A stretch of 64,000 bases of DNA, from assembly GCF_000001735.4 (NCBI RefSeq), contig NC_003071.7:16281443-16345442 (forward strand). The letters are read 5' to 3'. The position numbers and the translations under genes are program-made. This document shows, piece after piece, positions 1 through 17,504 of this stretch (positions are counted from its first letter, which is position 1; each line of letters begins with the position of its first letter). Below the pieces are notes generated by a model, which was given only the letters and a program-made list of their open reading frames with translations, was not told the origin of the DNA and made no database searches. This DNA is from Arabidopsis thaliana. Lineage: Eukaryota > Streptophyta > Magnoliopsida > Brassicales > Brassicaceae.

Positions 1-696
1 AAGAACCACATTGTATTTTCTCCTCAATCACCTGACTCTATGAATTTTCCCAAAGCCAATTTATTTAGAAGTATGATTTGAAAAACATATGTTTTTAAAC
101 AGAGCTCTTCACTTCTTCTTGTGACTCATTTTCTTAAAACATTTATTGTGAACATGTTGTTGATAATCAACATTCCACATAACATATGTTGCAAAAACAT
201 AAGTGATCGTAGACCACAAGATACGAGGCTCTTTTTATATCGTTAGTGTTGTCCATATTGCCGGCTACATAACTTCGCATCCTTTCATTAATTTGGAACA
301 TTTTGGTAGCTCTAGCTGGTCCCAAGACCAAACCCCATTACATTTAATCTTTTAAAAAAATTGTTCCATCCCTTTTTCAAATACTGTCGTAGACTATATG
401 TTTTTTTCAAAAAAGATTGCCATATAATATTAATGTAAATTTTGACCGTAAATTTTTATAATTTGAATATATGTTTCAAATTTAATATAACTGTAAAACA
501 GAAAATTTTCCAAAAGGCAATTTATTTACAAATATAACAAAAAAGTAGCTAATATACGAACTACTTTTTCCGTCTGATAAATGCGAAATTAGATAACATC
601 ACTTAAATGCCAACACATTTAATCAAGAGCGAAAGAAAAACACAGTAACTTAGTATAAGAACCAAGTGTGGCTAAAGGCAAAGTTGGAGAGTAATC
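1..696. other. Intergenic, upstream of WSD gene
   Basis: AT-rich non-coding DNA. No convincing reading frame, RNA gene or repeat is visible. The last 100 bases before position 697 are the leader of the WSD-like gene, because a diverged copy of them recurs in front of the remnant at about 4060-4140. Confidence 0.6.
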
Positions 697-3258
697 ATGT
701 ATACTATGAAAAAGGGAAAAGACATGGCGAAAGAGGAGCAAGAAACAGCGGCAATAGAGCCACTTAGCCCGGTTTCACAGTTGTTTGTTTCGCCGAGTCT
801 CTACTGCTTCATTATTTTCACTTTAGGGTTCCAAACTAGATGCAACCCATCCACCATTGTTGAAGGTGTCAAGAACACATGGATCAAGCTCCCTCGCTTC
901 TCTAGCAAAGTGGTAAAGCTTATATATTTCCAATTGCTTTGATTGTTACATGTAAGAACGTTAAACGTACAAGAGAATCTTAAGAATATCATAACTATGA
1001 TAAAAAAAAAATAGACTTGAATATACCTACCTAATACAATATTTCCTTAATAATTCTCTTACTTTTGATGGTGATTGTTTTTTTTAATTTTTCTGTCAAC
1101 ATTATACATTATATACCAGTTTTAAATTTGAATTTTCTTTAGCTATATAACAATTTCTTTTATCACGATTCATAAATTAATGTTCCAGGAGATAAAGAAA
1201 AATGGAAAAGCGTCTTGGGTTCCTGTTAGTGTTCGAGTAGAAGATCATGTTGTTGTTCCAGATCTTGATTATTCCAACATTGAAAATCCTGATCAATTTA
1301 TAGAAGACTATACTTCGAAATTAGCTAATACTCCGATGGACATGTCCCGACCTTTATGGGAACTTCATTTACTTAATATAAAGACATCAAATGCAGAATC
1401 TTTAGCTATAGGAAAATTTCATCATTCTCTTGGCGATGGGATGTCTCTTATATCTCTTCTATTAGCTAGTTCACGGAAAACATCAGATCCTGACGCTTTG
1501 CCTACTACCGCGGCTACAAGAAAGCATGCCAGTTCCAATAAAAAGAGTTGGTGGTTGGTTGGAAGATTTTGGTTTATGATAAGAATCATTTTCACTACTG
1601 TTGTTGAATTGTTTAAGTATTTGCTTACACTATGTTTTATGCGGGACACTAAAACTCCCCTAATGGGTAAAACGGGTGATGCAATACGATCTAGAAAGGT
1701 TATACATCGGATAGTAAGCTTTGATGATGTCAAGTTGGTGAAGAACAACATGGATATGGTTCGCATATTTAATATTCATATAGGCATTTTCTTTCTGTAA
1801 TTCTGTTAGTCATTTTCTTTGTTTTACTTATATCAAGAACTTTATAATTTGTTTTGTCTTTTGCTTTTGTAGAAAGTGAATGATGTTCTTCTTGGAATGA
1901 CACAGGCAGGTCTCTCAAGATATTTGAGCAGGAAATATGGTAATTTCAAATTCTTTCCCGATCTAATTGTGTGTTATTGACCTTGATGTTGTTAAATGCA
2001 TCTTATGTTTTAAATAGATGAAAAAATAAAGTGAAAAAAGAAATGAGAAAGCAATTTCCTTGATAAAAAAATCCATATATGTTATAGTTTCTAAAAATTA
2101 ATTATTACTAGATAGAGTAGATTTTTATTTTACAATCTCGCGAGAAACACTTATGTTTTCTACAACTTTTTAAATTTATCTGAATTCTAAAATAATTTTT
2201 AAATATTTCAAAAACTCAAATAGTATAAATTAGAAGATACGGTTACATTTGAACTTAAGTATAATAGATTTTGTTTTGTTTATGTTGACACAAAAGAGAG
2301 AGAAAAAAATTGTTTTGTTACATACATCATTGATTATATCATAAACAAACTGTTTTCAGTTTTTAACAATTTTTAAAGTAGATGAAGATATGGTGGTCGA
2401 GAAGAAAAAAAACTTGGAGAAAATCCGTCTTCGTGGTACAGTATTCGTAAATTTAAGAGCAGACACAAAACTCGAGGTAAATCAAAGTAACTGTTATTGT
2501 CAGTTTTAATAAATGAGGATGCAAGCTGTTCATAACATATGTAAATAAATTTAGGATTTGGCGAATATGATGGCAAAAGGTTCAAAGTGTAGATGGGGAA
2601 ACTTCGTAGGTGTTATTATATTTCCTTTATGGGTGAGATCCGAAGATGATCCGTTGGAATACGTTCGACGAGCCAAATCTACTATGGATATCAAAAAACT
2701 GTCCATAGAATCACTTATTTGCTATGGACTCATCAAACTTACCAGAAAAATACTCGGGGGAAAGGTAAATTATAAAATCACTATCACCTAGTTGTCCAAT
2801 TATATACGTATGTATGTGTAAAACTATAAATTGTTAATGCAGGTAGTAGAAACTCTTGTTAGGAGACTATTTGATCATACGACATTGACATTTTCTAATG
2901 TGATGGGTCCAGACGAAGATATAAGTTTTTTTGACCATCCAATGTCTTACGTAGCAGCAAGCGCATTAGGTGGACCACAAGTAAGTATAGCTAATCATGT
3001 CATACTTGTATATCAACTATTTTTTGTAGAAATCACTAAAAACTGTGGTGAAATCAAGTAACATGTTGTTTATGTTTGTTGTTGAACAAGGCTCTTATTA
3101 TCCATTACGTAACCTATGTAAACAAGATTGTCATCAATCTAGCAGTAGACACATCAGTGATTCGAGACCCTCATCTACTATGTGATGATTTGGTAGAATC
3201 GCTCGATATCATCAAACTTGCTGCCATGGAGAAAGGAGTTCATAAAATGGAGGTTTGA
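697..3258 (+). CDS. WSD1-type wax ester synthase/diacylglycerol acyltransferase
   Basis: Seven coding exons: 697-912, 1189-1758, 1873-1939, 2382-2476, 2555-2764, 2843-2980, 3091-3258. They join in frame to 487 aa, normal for this family. The condensing motif HHSLGDG lies at about residues 150-156, followed by the family's hydrophobic stretch (about 180-215). A C-terminal DUF1298-type domain includes NVMGPDE and ends near the stop. Family members esterify fatty alcohols or diacylglycerol with acyl-CoA, usually at the ER, to make wax esters. The start at 697 is the first ATG of the frame, with further in-frame ATGs at 706 and 724; the N-terminus is poorly conserved, so any could be used. I recognise it as the locus At2g38995 from memory; no specific substrate can be read from sequence. 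A collapsed duplicate of this gene follows at 4090-4551. Confidence 0.9.
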
Positions 3259-4089
3259 GATATGTAACACCAGATATAAAAATGAAGTTGTATGTTTTTT
3301 TCTTCTAATTAAGTGAAGTTGTATATGTTCGGAAGATATATCTATTTTTTAAAATGTAGTAATGTGTAATGGTATCTCTATAATTGTTTACAAATTTAAA
3401 GTTATTTTACAGTTATTTTAAACACCAAAAAATAATTTTTTTGCTCGACACAAACATAAAAAATCTTGTTGGTCTCTTCAAAAAGAGTAAAATGTTAGTG
3501 ATATAAGATTTTACGTCTTAAAAAATTCTTTCTTTTACAAGTCTTTTCTATGAGAAGATATGAACATATTTTACAAGCAATTCCACCTTTTAAAAATCAT
3601 TTTAACTAAATTGAATAAGTGGTGAACCAAATATTTAGGTGAGGAACCAAAACCAGCAGTGACCTAATCCCAATTATAGACCGAGTAAATGAAGAGTCAG
3701 GTATCGTGGTTGAGCTTGATTTAAAACCAAAGGACGAGAGTCTGCACGTTTCTTTACTATATGCAATCAATTTTTGTTTTAAATTTCACACCATATAAAT
3801 TTTTTTGTAGGCTCCATATAAATGAATTGTTGACCGCTATATATTTTTTTCGTTTTTTTTTTTTTGTATACAGTAAAGAAACAACCCAAAATCCAAATTA
3901 ATAAATTACAAAATAAAACAACTCTAAATCCAAATGCCAAAAGCCTAGCATACTCGTTAAATCTCCAAACTAGTAATGCAATCAATGCGATATTAGATAG
4001 TAAAATAGAACAAAAAATAAGACATAAGCTAAGTCACAAAAATAACAAAGTGTACTGCCAAAGCATTTAATCAAATTGATCATAGGAAA
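3259..4089. other. Spacer between WSD gene and its remnant
   Basis: Probably holds the 3' UTR of the WSD gene, then AT-rich DNA with homopolymer A and T runs. I see no gene. From about 4050 the sequence begins to match the leader of the WSD gene. Confidence 0.5.
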
Positions 4090-4551
4090 AAAAGAAAGAA
4101 CAGTAGTATAAGAGGAAAGTGTGGCTAAATGCAAAGTTGGAGAATAATCAGGATAGCTATGAAAAAGGAAACAAGTTTGATGGGTCCAGACGAAGAAACA
4201 AGATTTTTTTGTTCATCAAATATCTTACATAGCAGCAATAGCAAGTTCATTGGGTGGATCACAAGTAAGTATACTAATCATGCGCCTCATGCCCTACTTG
4301 TATATCAGTTTAACTTTTTTAGAAATCATAGAAAACTTTGATGAAATTAACTAACAGTTTGTTTATGTTTGTTGTTGAACAAGGCTCTTATTATCTATTT
4401 CGTGAGCTACATAAACAAGATTATCATCAATCTAGCAGTCGACAAAACAGTGATTCCAGACCCTCATGTACTATGTGATGATTTGGTAGAATCGCTCAAT
4501 ATCATCAAACTTGCTGCCTTGCAGAAAGGAGTTCGTAAAATACAAGTTTGA
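4090..4551 (+). pseudogene. Collapsed tandem duplicate of the WSD gene
   Basis: Bases 4116-4160 closely match the leader and first codons of the upstream gene (666-712). The match then jumps straight to the equivalent of its sixth exon (4173-4264, with the GTAAGT donor retained), then an intron, then a well-kept copy of the last exon (4384-4551, including the stop). Everything between, about 2.1 kb in the parent, is missing, including the HHxxxDG catalytic motif. The exon-6-like part is also frame-shifted relative to its parent, so a functional acyltransferase is not possible. The last exon is better preserved than the rest. It could still be transcribed from the duplicated promoter. Confidence 0.85.
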
Positions 4552-5011
4552 GATATAGAAAATGAAGCTAAGTATGTTCGACAGATAAAATTACATGTTA
4601 GTGGCGTCAGAATTTCTTCACACAATAATATGTCCAATGTGTGATATCTTTATGACTTCCATGCCGATTTCTTCTTGTTCCAGTGATATTAATCTTGAGT
4701 TTCGAATACGCTATGTAGGTTTAAACTATGGATCTTAATTAGCATAGTGCGACGAATGCGATTTTAGATGTTTTTTTTTATTACATTGGTATATAAATCA
4801 AGTATGGCTAAGACTTGGAATGTCTTGAAACATGCTTGCGGGAGAAGCAAAAAGTTCACGGTGCTACAAGACCTTAAAAACTGAAAAAGCGTATTTGGTC
4901 GAAATATTATAGACAATAGCATTTACACAAGACTGCAACCATATTTACAATTACATAATCAGAGCTATATTTCAACAACAAACGGAATTCAAATTTCCTT
5001 TTTCCTCGGAT
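4552..5011. other. Spacer and GNAT4 3' UTR
   Basis: No coding potential seen. The right part is probably the 3' UTR of the minus-strand GNAT gene, and the left part the decayed downstream region of the WSD remnant. Confidence 0.4.
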
Positions 5012-6499
5012 TTACCGAAACTGTTCAAGAGCTTGTGTATTGTTGTTGTTCACTAGCTTCATCATGAAGGTAAACCTGGTGTCAGGAGATGTCTTCGGTT
5101 GAGGCCAAGTCGCTCCTTCAGGGATCTTGATGGATCTGAAACCTTGATCTTTGTAAAGTTTAGTTGCTCCTAAGTTGTTGAGATCACAGTGAAGGCCGAT
5201 AGCTCTACATCCCCAGTTCTTGGCTAAAGCCTCTGCTTTCCATATGAGTCTCTTGGCTATTCCTTTGCGCCGGAAATTCTCTCGAACTGCCACATTTGAT
5301 ACATAAGCGATCCCGGTCCTGGCTTTAAATTAGGAACACACCATCAAATCATTATAAGACAATAAACGAATCCAGATCCGAGCACAACACATTCCCAACA
5401 AAAAATGACAAGATCCTTCTTTCACCAAGATTAGCTAAAGATTGCGAAACTTTATGTTATCCTAGTTGCACATTTTTGAGACTAGGTCCTTAGTCTTAAG
5501 AACAGAGGCACAGTGCTTGACGACAGAAATAAAAGCTAAGGCGAAAAGCGAACCTTCTCTGGCGGAGAGGTCCTTTTCTTGGAAGGTAATCAGCCACAGT
5601 ATCAACAGTCAAGATTCCAGCAACATAACCTTTGTTTAAGCTGATCTTTGCATCAAAAGCTCCAATTTTGAAATCATCACTTCCAAAGCAGATGGTTTCA
5701 TCTACTGAACTACCTATCACAGCCACTAAACAAGTCCTCTGGCACCCAGGTGGAATAGAAAATCCCATCACCATTGCCATTAACCTATCTACTCTTAGAA
5801 CAACATCAAGCGGGAACGAATATCCCGGGAAGAAAGAGCTGCAATGAGTCTCTGCCACCTCCCAACAGTCCTCTAACCGTGCTTCACGAACAACGATTTC
5901 AGGTGAAACCGCTGGAAAAAGATCAACTATTTGACTTGCATTGCAAGCTCCTACATACAAAGATAACAAATATATTCATCAAAGAACAAATTTATCACCC
6001 ATTGATAGAAGCAACAACTATGTTCACACTTTTCTTCTGTAACCAGAATCTCAAACCCGGTGAAAACTCTAAACTATTCCTAAAAGACTCAGTGACAAGA
6101 GGTCCTCAGGTTTAATAAAACAACTGATTTGCTGAAATCATGCAAAAGCCTGAAAATTTAAAGCTTCATGAAGCAAACATGCGCAATCAATTGTTTCGTT
6201 GAAAAATGAGTTAAAATTGAATCTTTCAATCAGGCATGGTCAATTACACTAGAGAGCATCTAACTGAATTCATCTGGGGATGGCTTAAGAATTGGAACTC
6301 GATCTAAATCATAGCTCATCATCAAACCTGAGTTGATTTGTGAAGGAGCTTGAGAGATAGAAAACGACGAGTGGCGTCTCCGACGATGGATAGAGAAATT
6401 AGAGACTCCTGAAGAGGAAACGAAGCGGCCATACCCATAAGAGTTGTGTTTGATTGAAGCTGGTGAAACCGCCGTCGTCCCCAACGGTGTGCTCCGCAT
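5012..6499 (-). CDS. GNAT4: Plastid GNAT-family acetyltransferase
   Basis: Three exons on the minus strand: 6499-6328, 5950-5554, 5318-5012. They join to 291 aa. The first 55 or so residues are rich in Ser, Arg and His with few acidic residues, typical of a chloroplast transit peptide. The GNAT fold follows: an N-terminal strand (EIVVREARLEDC), then the central strand IAYVSNVAV and the acetyl-CoA loop RRKGIAKRL at about residues 206-214, and a C-terminal LGATKLYKDQGF motif. I recognise it as At2g39000. The plastid GNAT group in Arabidopsis is reported to have both N-terminal and lysine acetyltransferase activity on imported proteins. The start codon at 6499 gives the transit peptide, and no other ATG is as good. 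Confidence 0.92.
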
Positions 6500-6894
6500 C
6501 TTTCTCCGTTCGCCGTGCCTTTTCTGCTTCTCTAGCTATCTTTATTTCTTACCCAACACAAACGATTTTAACAACAAACCGGCCGGTTCGACCGGTCAAA
6601 TCGCACCAATCACGATTTTAATAAAGAACCAGCAGGATTATCCTAAGTCACTATTCACTAATAGTAATCTTTTTATTTAATAATTCGCGTTAGGGAAATA
6701 AACTCTTTTTTTTTCCCACCAATTCACACGTTTTTTTTACCCCACCAATCCACATTGCCAAAACGTCTAGAATCAAATTTGCTCTTTCTTTTTTCAAAAG
6801 TTTGTAGCTACTGTTATGCCAAAAAAAAAATCTGTAGTGAAATGGTTTGGCAACCAAAACAAGAAAAGAGATGAACACTATCCACACCGCATCA

Positions 6895-7110
6895 TCCGTC
6901 TTCATAAACAACATCATTATCATACCATAAACATCATCCCCAATCCCCATCTTCATACAAGCATCATCATCATTATCAACATTATATAACATCAGCATAT
7001 GTCACCATCATCACCATATGACCACCACCATCATCAACATCATCCATCATCATCTTCACCCACCGCATTCATCATCATCATCTTCATCATATTATACCAT
7101 TACCATTCAT
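6895..7110. repeat. Imperfect CAT/ATC trinucleotide-rich tract
   Basis: About 215 bases made largely of CAT, ATC and CAC triplets (CATCATCATC-type runs at 6962-6975, 7020-7055 and 7065-7090). Heavily interrupted, so an old microsatellite. On the minus strand it reads as an Asp/Met-rich frame with no domain, which I take to be a by-product. Confidence 0.75.
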
Positions 7111-8512
7111 CATTCCACAAAAAAAAAATGCTTCGTATTTGAACTTTACGAAGACTACTGTTATCAGTTTATTGTAAGTTTACTTATCTATGTTTTGTAT
7201 TTGGATTTTCATAAACACACCAATGTGACGTAGAAATCTGATTTGCATGATTTGTATTTGGATTTAATCCGCTAATTTTTTTAGCTATTTAACTATTTTC
7301 ATCATAAATTACAATTTATTTTCTTATAAATTTCCTTAAAATCAGTACTTATTCCACCATATTATGCAATTTTCTTATAAATTTAAATTTACATGTAGAA
7401 AATAAAACAAATAAGCTAAGCGCGTTTATATTTTTTTTACGAATTCAAAACATCCAAATTCAAAAACGAATATAACTTTTTCCCTTTAGTCGACACTAAA
7501 CTCATCACAAATTTGAAATAGTAGGAGACCATCCTTAAATCCCAAACAAAAATACTTTATATTGATGTCGCTTGAATTGTCAAAACTTCCATCTAAATAA
7601 TGAGAAAGAAACAAACTACAGGAAAGAAATTTCAGTGAAAAGTTGACGTGGACAAGTTAGATTTCGAAGTTCTGATCTAATCCAATGATATTTGGTGAGC
7701 CACAAAACCATTATCCAAAAAGACAATGTACATTCCGACCCAACCACAAGCTCATCACGATCCACAAATGTCGCCACGTCTCTCGCCGACATCATAGAAG
7801 TGTACTAACCGTGTGGTGTCCAGATGCCATGTCTCCTGCTTAGAAGTTTCCGCGACAGAAGATTCACTTCTTCATCTTTTTAAAAAAAAATGCAGAATCA
7901 TTTTCGATATCTTACATGGGTCACTTTTTAATAGTTATTGTTCTGTTACTTTTTTTTTCCTTACATTAATTAATACTTTATCGAATGTTTGTTTAAGCCG
8001 TTTTGGGTAAGCTATTTGTTATGAACAATAAAGTTGTCGGAACAAAGAATGGAGAACCTTAAATGAAGCCTTTGTATTTCACGCAATTGTTTTTTACTTT
8101 TAAGCAGCCCTATACCAATTTTTTCACGTGTTTTAAACATTCTTGTTTATAGTAACAATTTGAGTCTTTTTGCTTCTTCTTTTTTAATTACAGCACGTAT
8201 TAGCAGCAAAATGATATTATTGACTTATAGTCATGTGACTCATGTAAAAAATAAAAATTCAAAACAAGAAGATGTTATAAAAATATGGATGAAGATGAAT
8301 TGTATACATAGAATTAATATTACAATGAATCCGAATGTGTTTAGATAAGTTGTAAATTACAAAATTGCGTAGAAAAAAAAAAAATGTTTTGCTATCAGTA
8401 TATCCGTAATACTTTTTATGAACGGTCCCATCTCTAGGAAAAATGAGTAATATAATTCATGAAGCAATTCATTTTCATTTTATTTACAGAAAAAAATAAT
8501 GGTCGTCGCTCG

Positions 8513-8557
8513 ATTATTAAGTGGGACATTTGTTTTTTTTTTTGGTATTATTAAGTG
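8513..8557. repeat. T-rich insertion between 11-bp direct repeats
   Basis: The 11-mer ATTATTAAGTG occurs at 8513-8523 and 8547-8557. Between them lie 23 bases made of GGACATTTG, a run of T and GGT. This looks like a target-site duplication around a tiny retroposed tail, like others listed in this window, but the repeat is short and AT-rich. Confidence 0.45.
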
Positions 8558-10002
8558 ATGCATCATCTGTTGTAGTCTTGTAGAACTCTATAATCCGCCA
8601 AATGCTTCGCTTCAAATATATTCTTGTATTTATCTTGGTGTCCAATCCTACTCTGCCATGGACGGGCCTAGCTACGTAAATTAGATGGGTCTACCACGGA
8701 CACCACGTGGACAAGATTTAATGTTCATGGTTCATGGAGGTCGATCGTCTTCCCAAAAAAACAGTCATTTGATCCTGTGTTAATAAAAGTGGATGATATT
8801 CATGTTAATATTTATTAAATTATATGGTTTCTCATTCTCCATTCTTCATATCGTAATTCTTGCTCCACATATGAAACATTTCAAATGTTGGGAATAAAAG
8901 GTTTTTTTCAGAAAATATAATAATCGTGGTAAATTCAATCCCATCGCAAGCTCTCCTATTGGGGTTGGGAAAATCTTTGAAAATTTTCTTTCAGGCTGTG
9001 TTTAGTTCCATGGCCACCTTAATGACCAGTATCTTTAAATACGGCAAGAGTTTTAAATTTGAAAAGAAAAACAAAAACGTAAAATTTCAAGTATTAGACA
9101 ACGTACATTCTTAAATAGGTGATTGTTGACTCCTTGATTAGGAGAGCTTTCAGATACATTCGCCCCATTTCACTGTCATGTCATTTGTATATACTGTTGC
9201 TCGTCAAATAATCTGATTCTTTGTTTCAATTTGTAATAGCATTTAAATTACTTTTATTTTTCTGCGTTAAACTTTTCGACTAAAGGTCGGTCCAATTTGC
9301 ATTTTAAATTACTCTTATATTTTCTGCGTTAAATGTATGAGCGACGACTCTTTCATTTTAAGTAGTCTTTTTCATTACTTTGCAACATCTATCAGTGTCT
9401 GTTATTTTGCATTTTTTTTGGTCTTTTAAGAACTGAAATCTAAGAATCTACGCTAATTACATGAATACAACCATTCTATCATTTTTCTGTAATTATGGTG
9501 ATATGAGGAAAAAAATAAATAATGGTTGACAGTTATACTAAACCTAAACATATTCGGGTATTAAAGTTACTTGGTTAGAAAGAAAAATTAAAAACCCAAA
9601 ATTTATATTTTAAAATTTCTCTTTAAAGGTTTAGCTCCGGCTATGAGGATATTGCGCACAACACAAAGCCTCGTATCAAGTAGTCTACATGAAATGTTTG
9701 CCCATTGTAATTTTGTAAACTAGCTTGTTTGTTCGTGGGTAAAATAACTTAATAGGAAAATACCAGCAAAAAAAGGCGAGAGGAATTAGTGATTTTTCCC
9801 CCCAACAAAATTGTTGCAAAATAACCAAATCAAAATCAATTGAAAGCATATTCTTTAGACATCAATAGAGTCTTCATAGACTAATCACAATCATAAACAC
9901 CTGTAGTGTTCCCTTATTTTACGAACTTTTTAATAAATAAAAAAGAAGAAGATAAATTAATTAACCTCATTGCAAAAGAGGAAAAACCTAAAGCCACAGC
10001 TT

Positions 10003-10012
10003 TCCATAAATA
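10003..10012 (+). promoter_or_regulatory. Probable TATA box of PIP2;6
   Basis: CATAAATAG lies about 115 bases before the ATG. A pyrimidine-rich (CT/TC) leader follows at 10050-10090, as is common in highly expressed plant genes. Confidence 0.4.
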
Positions 10013-10121
10013 GACCCACTCACCATCTCTGCACATCACCCACATCTTCTAACAGTCTCTCACTTTCTCTCTTCTCTCTCTCTCTTTCTTTTTTGAGTCC
10101 GTGAAGGCTAAGTCTGAAAGA

Positions 10122-10424
10122 ATGACGAAGGATGAGTTGACGGAGGAAGAGTCGCTCTCCGGCAAGGACTACTTAGACCCACCGCCTGTGAAGACGTTCG
10201 AGGTGAGAGAGCTCAAGAAGTGGTCCTTCTACAGAGCTGTCATCGCTGAGTTCATAGCTACTTTGCTCTTTCTATACGTGACTGTTTTGACAGTCATCGG
10301 CTTTAAGAGCCAGACTGATATCAACGCCGGCGGCGGAGCTTGTGCCAGTGTCGGCCTCCTAGGCATCTCTTGGGCCTTTGGTGGCATGATATTCATCCTC
10401 GTCTACTGCACTGCCGGCATCTCT

Positions 10425-10471
<47 letters not shown>

Positions 10472-12304
10472 TTAACCATTTTTTGCATTATCTGATTTGC
10501 ATAGCAAAATGCACATGCTTCATCATTCGAGGCTCCTATACATGTCCTCGTAACAAAGAAGCAGAATTTCAAAAATACCAAATCAACCAAACTATAGTAG
10601 TTAAATGATTGATGATACACAATGTTGGCCAGTATACATATGTGGTAAGAAAACTTAGCTTTCTAGAACATTAAATTCCATCCAAATTAAAATTCCAAAT
10701 AATGTATGTTCTAAGATTTTTTTTGTTTTCAAACCAAGGTTAGTTTTTATATAAAATTAATGTTTCATTTCGGATTTCAATAATTTAACTATTTGAATTA
10801 CTAAATCGAAGTTTTGCAAAAAACAATTAATCATGTGAAAACACCAAAAAAAAAAAAAAAAAATTATCTATCTCATCTGGATCAGCTGGTTTTATGAAAT
10901 TATACGTACTTATCATATATATTTGTATAGGTGGACACATCAATCCCGCGGTGACGTTTGGGCTATTCCTAGCTAGCAAGGTATCATTGGTTAGAGCTGT
11001 GTCGTACATGGTGGCTCAGTGTCTCGGAGCCACTTGTGGAGTTGGTTTGGTGAAAGTCTTCCAGTCGACTTATTACAACCGCTACGGTGGTGGAGCCAAC
11101 ATGCTCTCCGACGGATACAATGTTGGCGTTGGGGTTGGTGCTGAGATTATCGGCACTTTTGTCCTCGTCTACACCGTCTTCTCCGCTACCGACCCTAAGC
11201 GAAATGCCCGTGACTCTCACATTCCTGTAAGCAATTTTAACTATCCTACAAGCCTCAATCACATGAATAACATTAAAAAGTATCAAAAACCTAGCTAAAG
11301 ACTTATAGTAGTACATAAAATTGATAGTTTTCTTTCGTTTCATTTATTTTTAACAAAATGTAGTACTCGTGGTAATTACAGAAATAAATAATGGAAGAAA
11401 TATTAGGATAGATTTTTTGATTTCGTTGTCGACAATTTTTCGTACAGAATCAAAATCTAGTGCCAGCTATATAACGCATTTATTTAATACTGAAAACGAT
11501 GTCGTCTAGCCATTTTGGCCCTAACGAAAATAATACGGACCAAGTGTAACGTCTATCTTCTTCTATGAGATAAACGACGAAAGGGTGTCCAATTATTTTT
11601 CACTCATTTCTTGTTCGTTTCTTTGGTACCAAATGTCTATTTACACGTTATAACGACATACCATATTTGTGCTCCACGTCTCTTCATCACATGTCTCTGT
11701 ATGTAAATGGTCCATATTTTGCATTTCCACAACGACCCATGTGTATGTGTACATACATTTTCCATGATATTTGTCCTTGCAAATATATATGATTCGTTAC
11801 AAAACAAATCTTTCTGTTATGCACATGGTCATTAATTGATTCTTTTTCCCATTCTAGTAATCTTGGTACCTATGATTCATTCAAATTTAAATGTCTATGT
11901 CATTGATTGTTAATGACGTAAGTTGATTTATTTTGTATGAAATTATTGAATTGTAGGTATTAGCACCATTGCCAATTGGATTTTCCGTGTTCATGGTTCA
12001 TTTAGCCACAATTCCAATTACTGGCACCGGAATAAACCCGGCTAGGAGTTTTGGAGCTGCCGTCATCTACAACAATCAAAAGGCTTGGGATGATCAGGTT
12101 TGTATTTTCACCATCTGATATTCGTTCTTGGGTTTTAAATTAACATATTAATGAGTTTTGTTTTAATAACTACAGTGGATCTTCTGGGTCGGTCCATTTG
12201 TGGGTGCAGCCATTGCAGCATTTTACCATCAGTTTGTGTTGAGAGCTGGTGCAATGAAGGCCTATGGGTCAGTCAGGAGCCAGCTTCATGAGCTCCATGC
12301 TTAA
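10122..12304 (+). CDS. PIP2;6: Plasma membrane aquaporin PIP2;6
   Basis: Four exons, 10122-10425, 10931-11226, 11957-12097, 12176-12304, join to 289 aa, the usual PIP2 length. PIP aquaporins are tetrameric plasma-membrane channels for water, and some carry CO2 or H2O2. Six membrane helices are evident. The two pore NPA motifs are at about residues 106-108 ([11 protein letters not shown]) and 227-229 (GINPARSFG). The PIP signature [15 protein letters not shown] and the loop D stretch [22 protein letters not shown] are present. The frame is open upstream to 10101, but the ATG at 10122 begins the normal PIP2 N-terminus ([10 protein letters not shown]). The intron 1 donor lies at the head of a long TC repeat. 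Intron 2 contains a block repeated at 15630-16046. The protein matches At2g39010 as I remember it. Confidence 0.97.
10427..10467. repeat. (TC)n microsatellite at start of PIP2;6 intron 1
   Basis: About 20 uninterrupted TC dinucleotides begin immediately after the G of the GT donor, so the first 40 or so bases of the intron are simple repeat. Such tracts change length readily. Confidence 0.95.
11275..11700. repeat. Intron 2 block duplicated at 15630-16046
   Basis: Lies wholly within PIP2;6 intron 2. Matches the 15630-16046 block in the same order and orientation. Shared stretches include AAAATTGATAGTTTT/AAAATTGATAGTTTT-type sequence near the start, GTTGTCGACAA, CTTCTTCTATGAGATAAA and ATTATTTTTCACTCATTTCTTG. 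Point changes and small indels separate the copies. Confidence 0.85.

Positions 12305-17504
<5,200 letters not shown>

Larger units (their letters stand above)
6500..10000. other. Long intergenic region between GNAT4 and PIP2;6
   Basis: About 3.5 kb with no convincing gene. It starts with the GNAT4 promoter (reading left to right it goes away from that gene). It holds a CAT/ATC-rich tract at 6895-7110 and a short T-rich insertion between direct repeats at 8513-8557, then the PIP2;6 promoter. Open frames here are short, have no recognisable domain and look like chance. Confidence 0.5.

Noticed and set aside
6444-6680. Plus-strand frame of 78 codons overlapping the GNAT4 start
   Set aside because: Antisense shadow of the GNAT4 leader and transit peptide; no domain.
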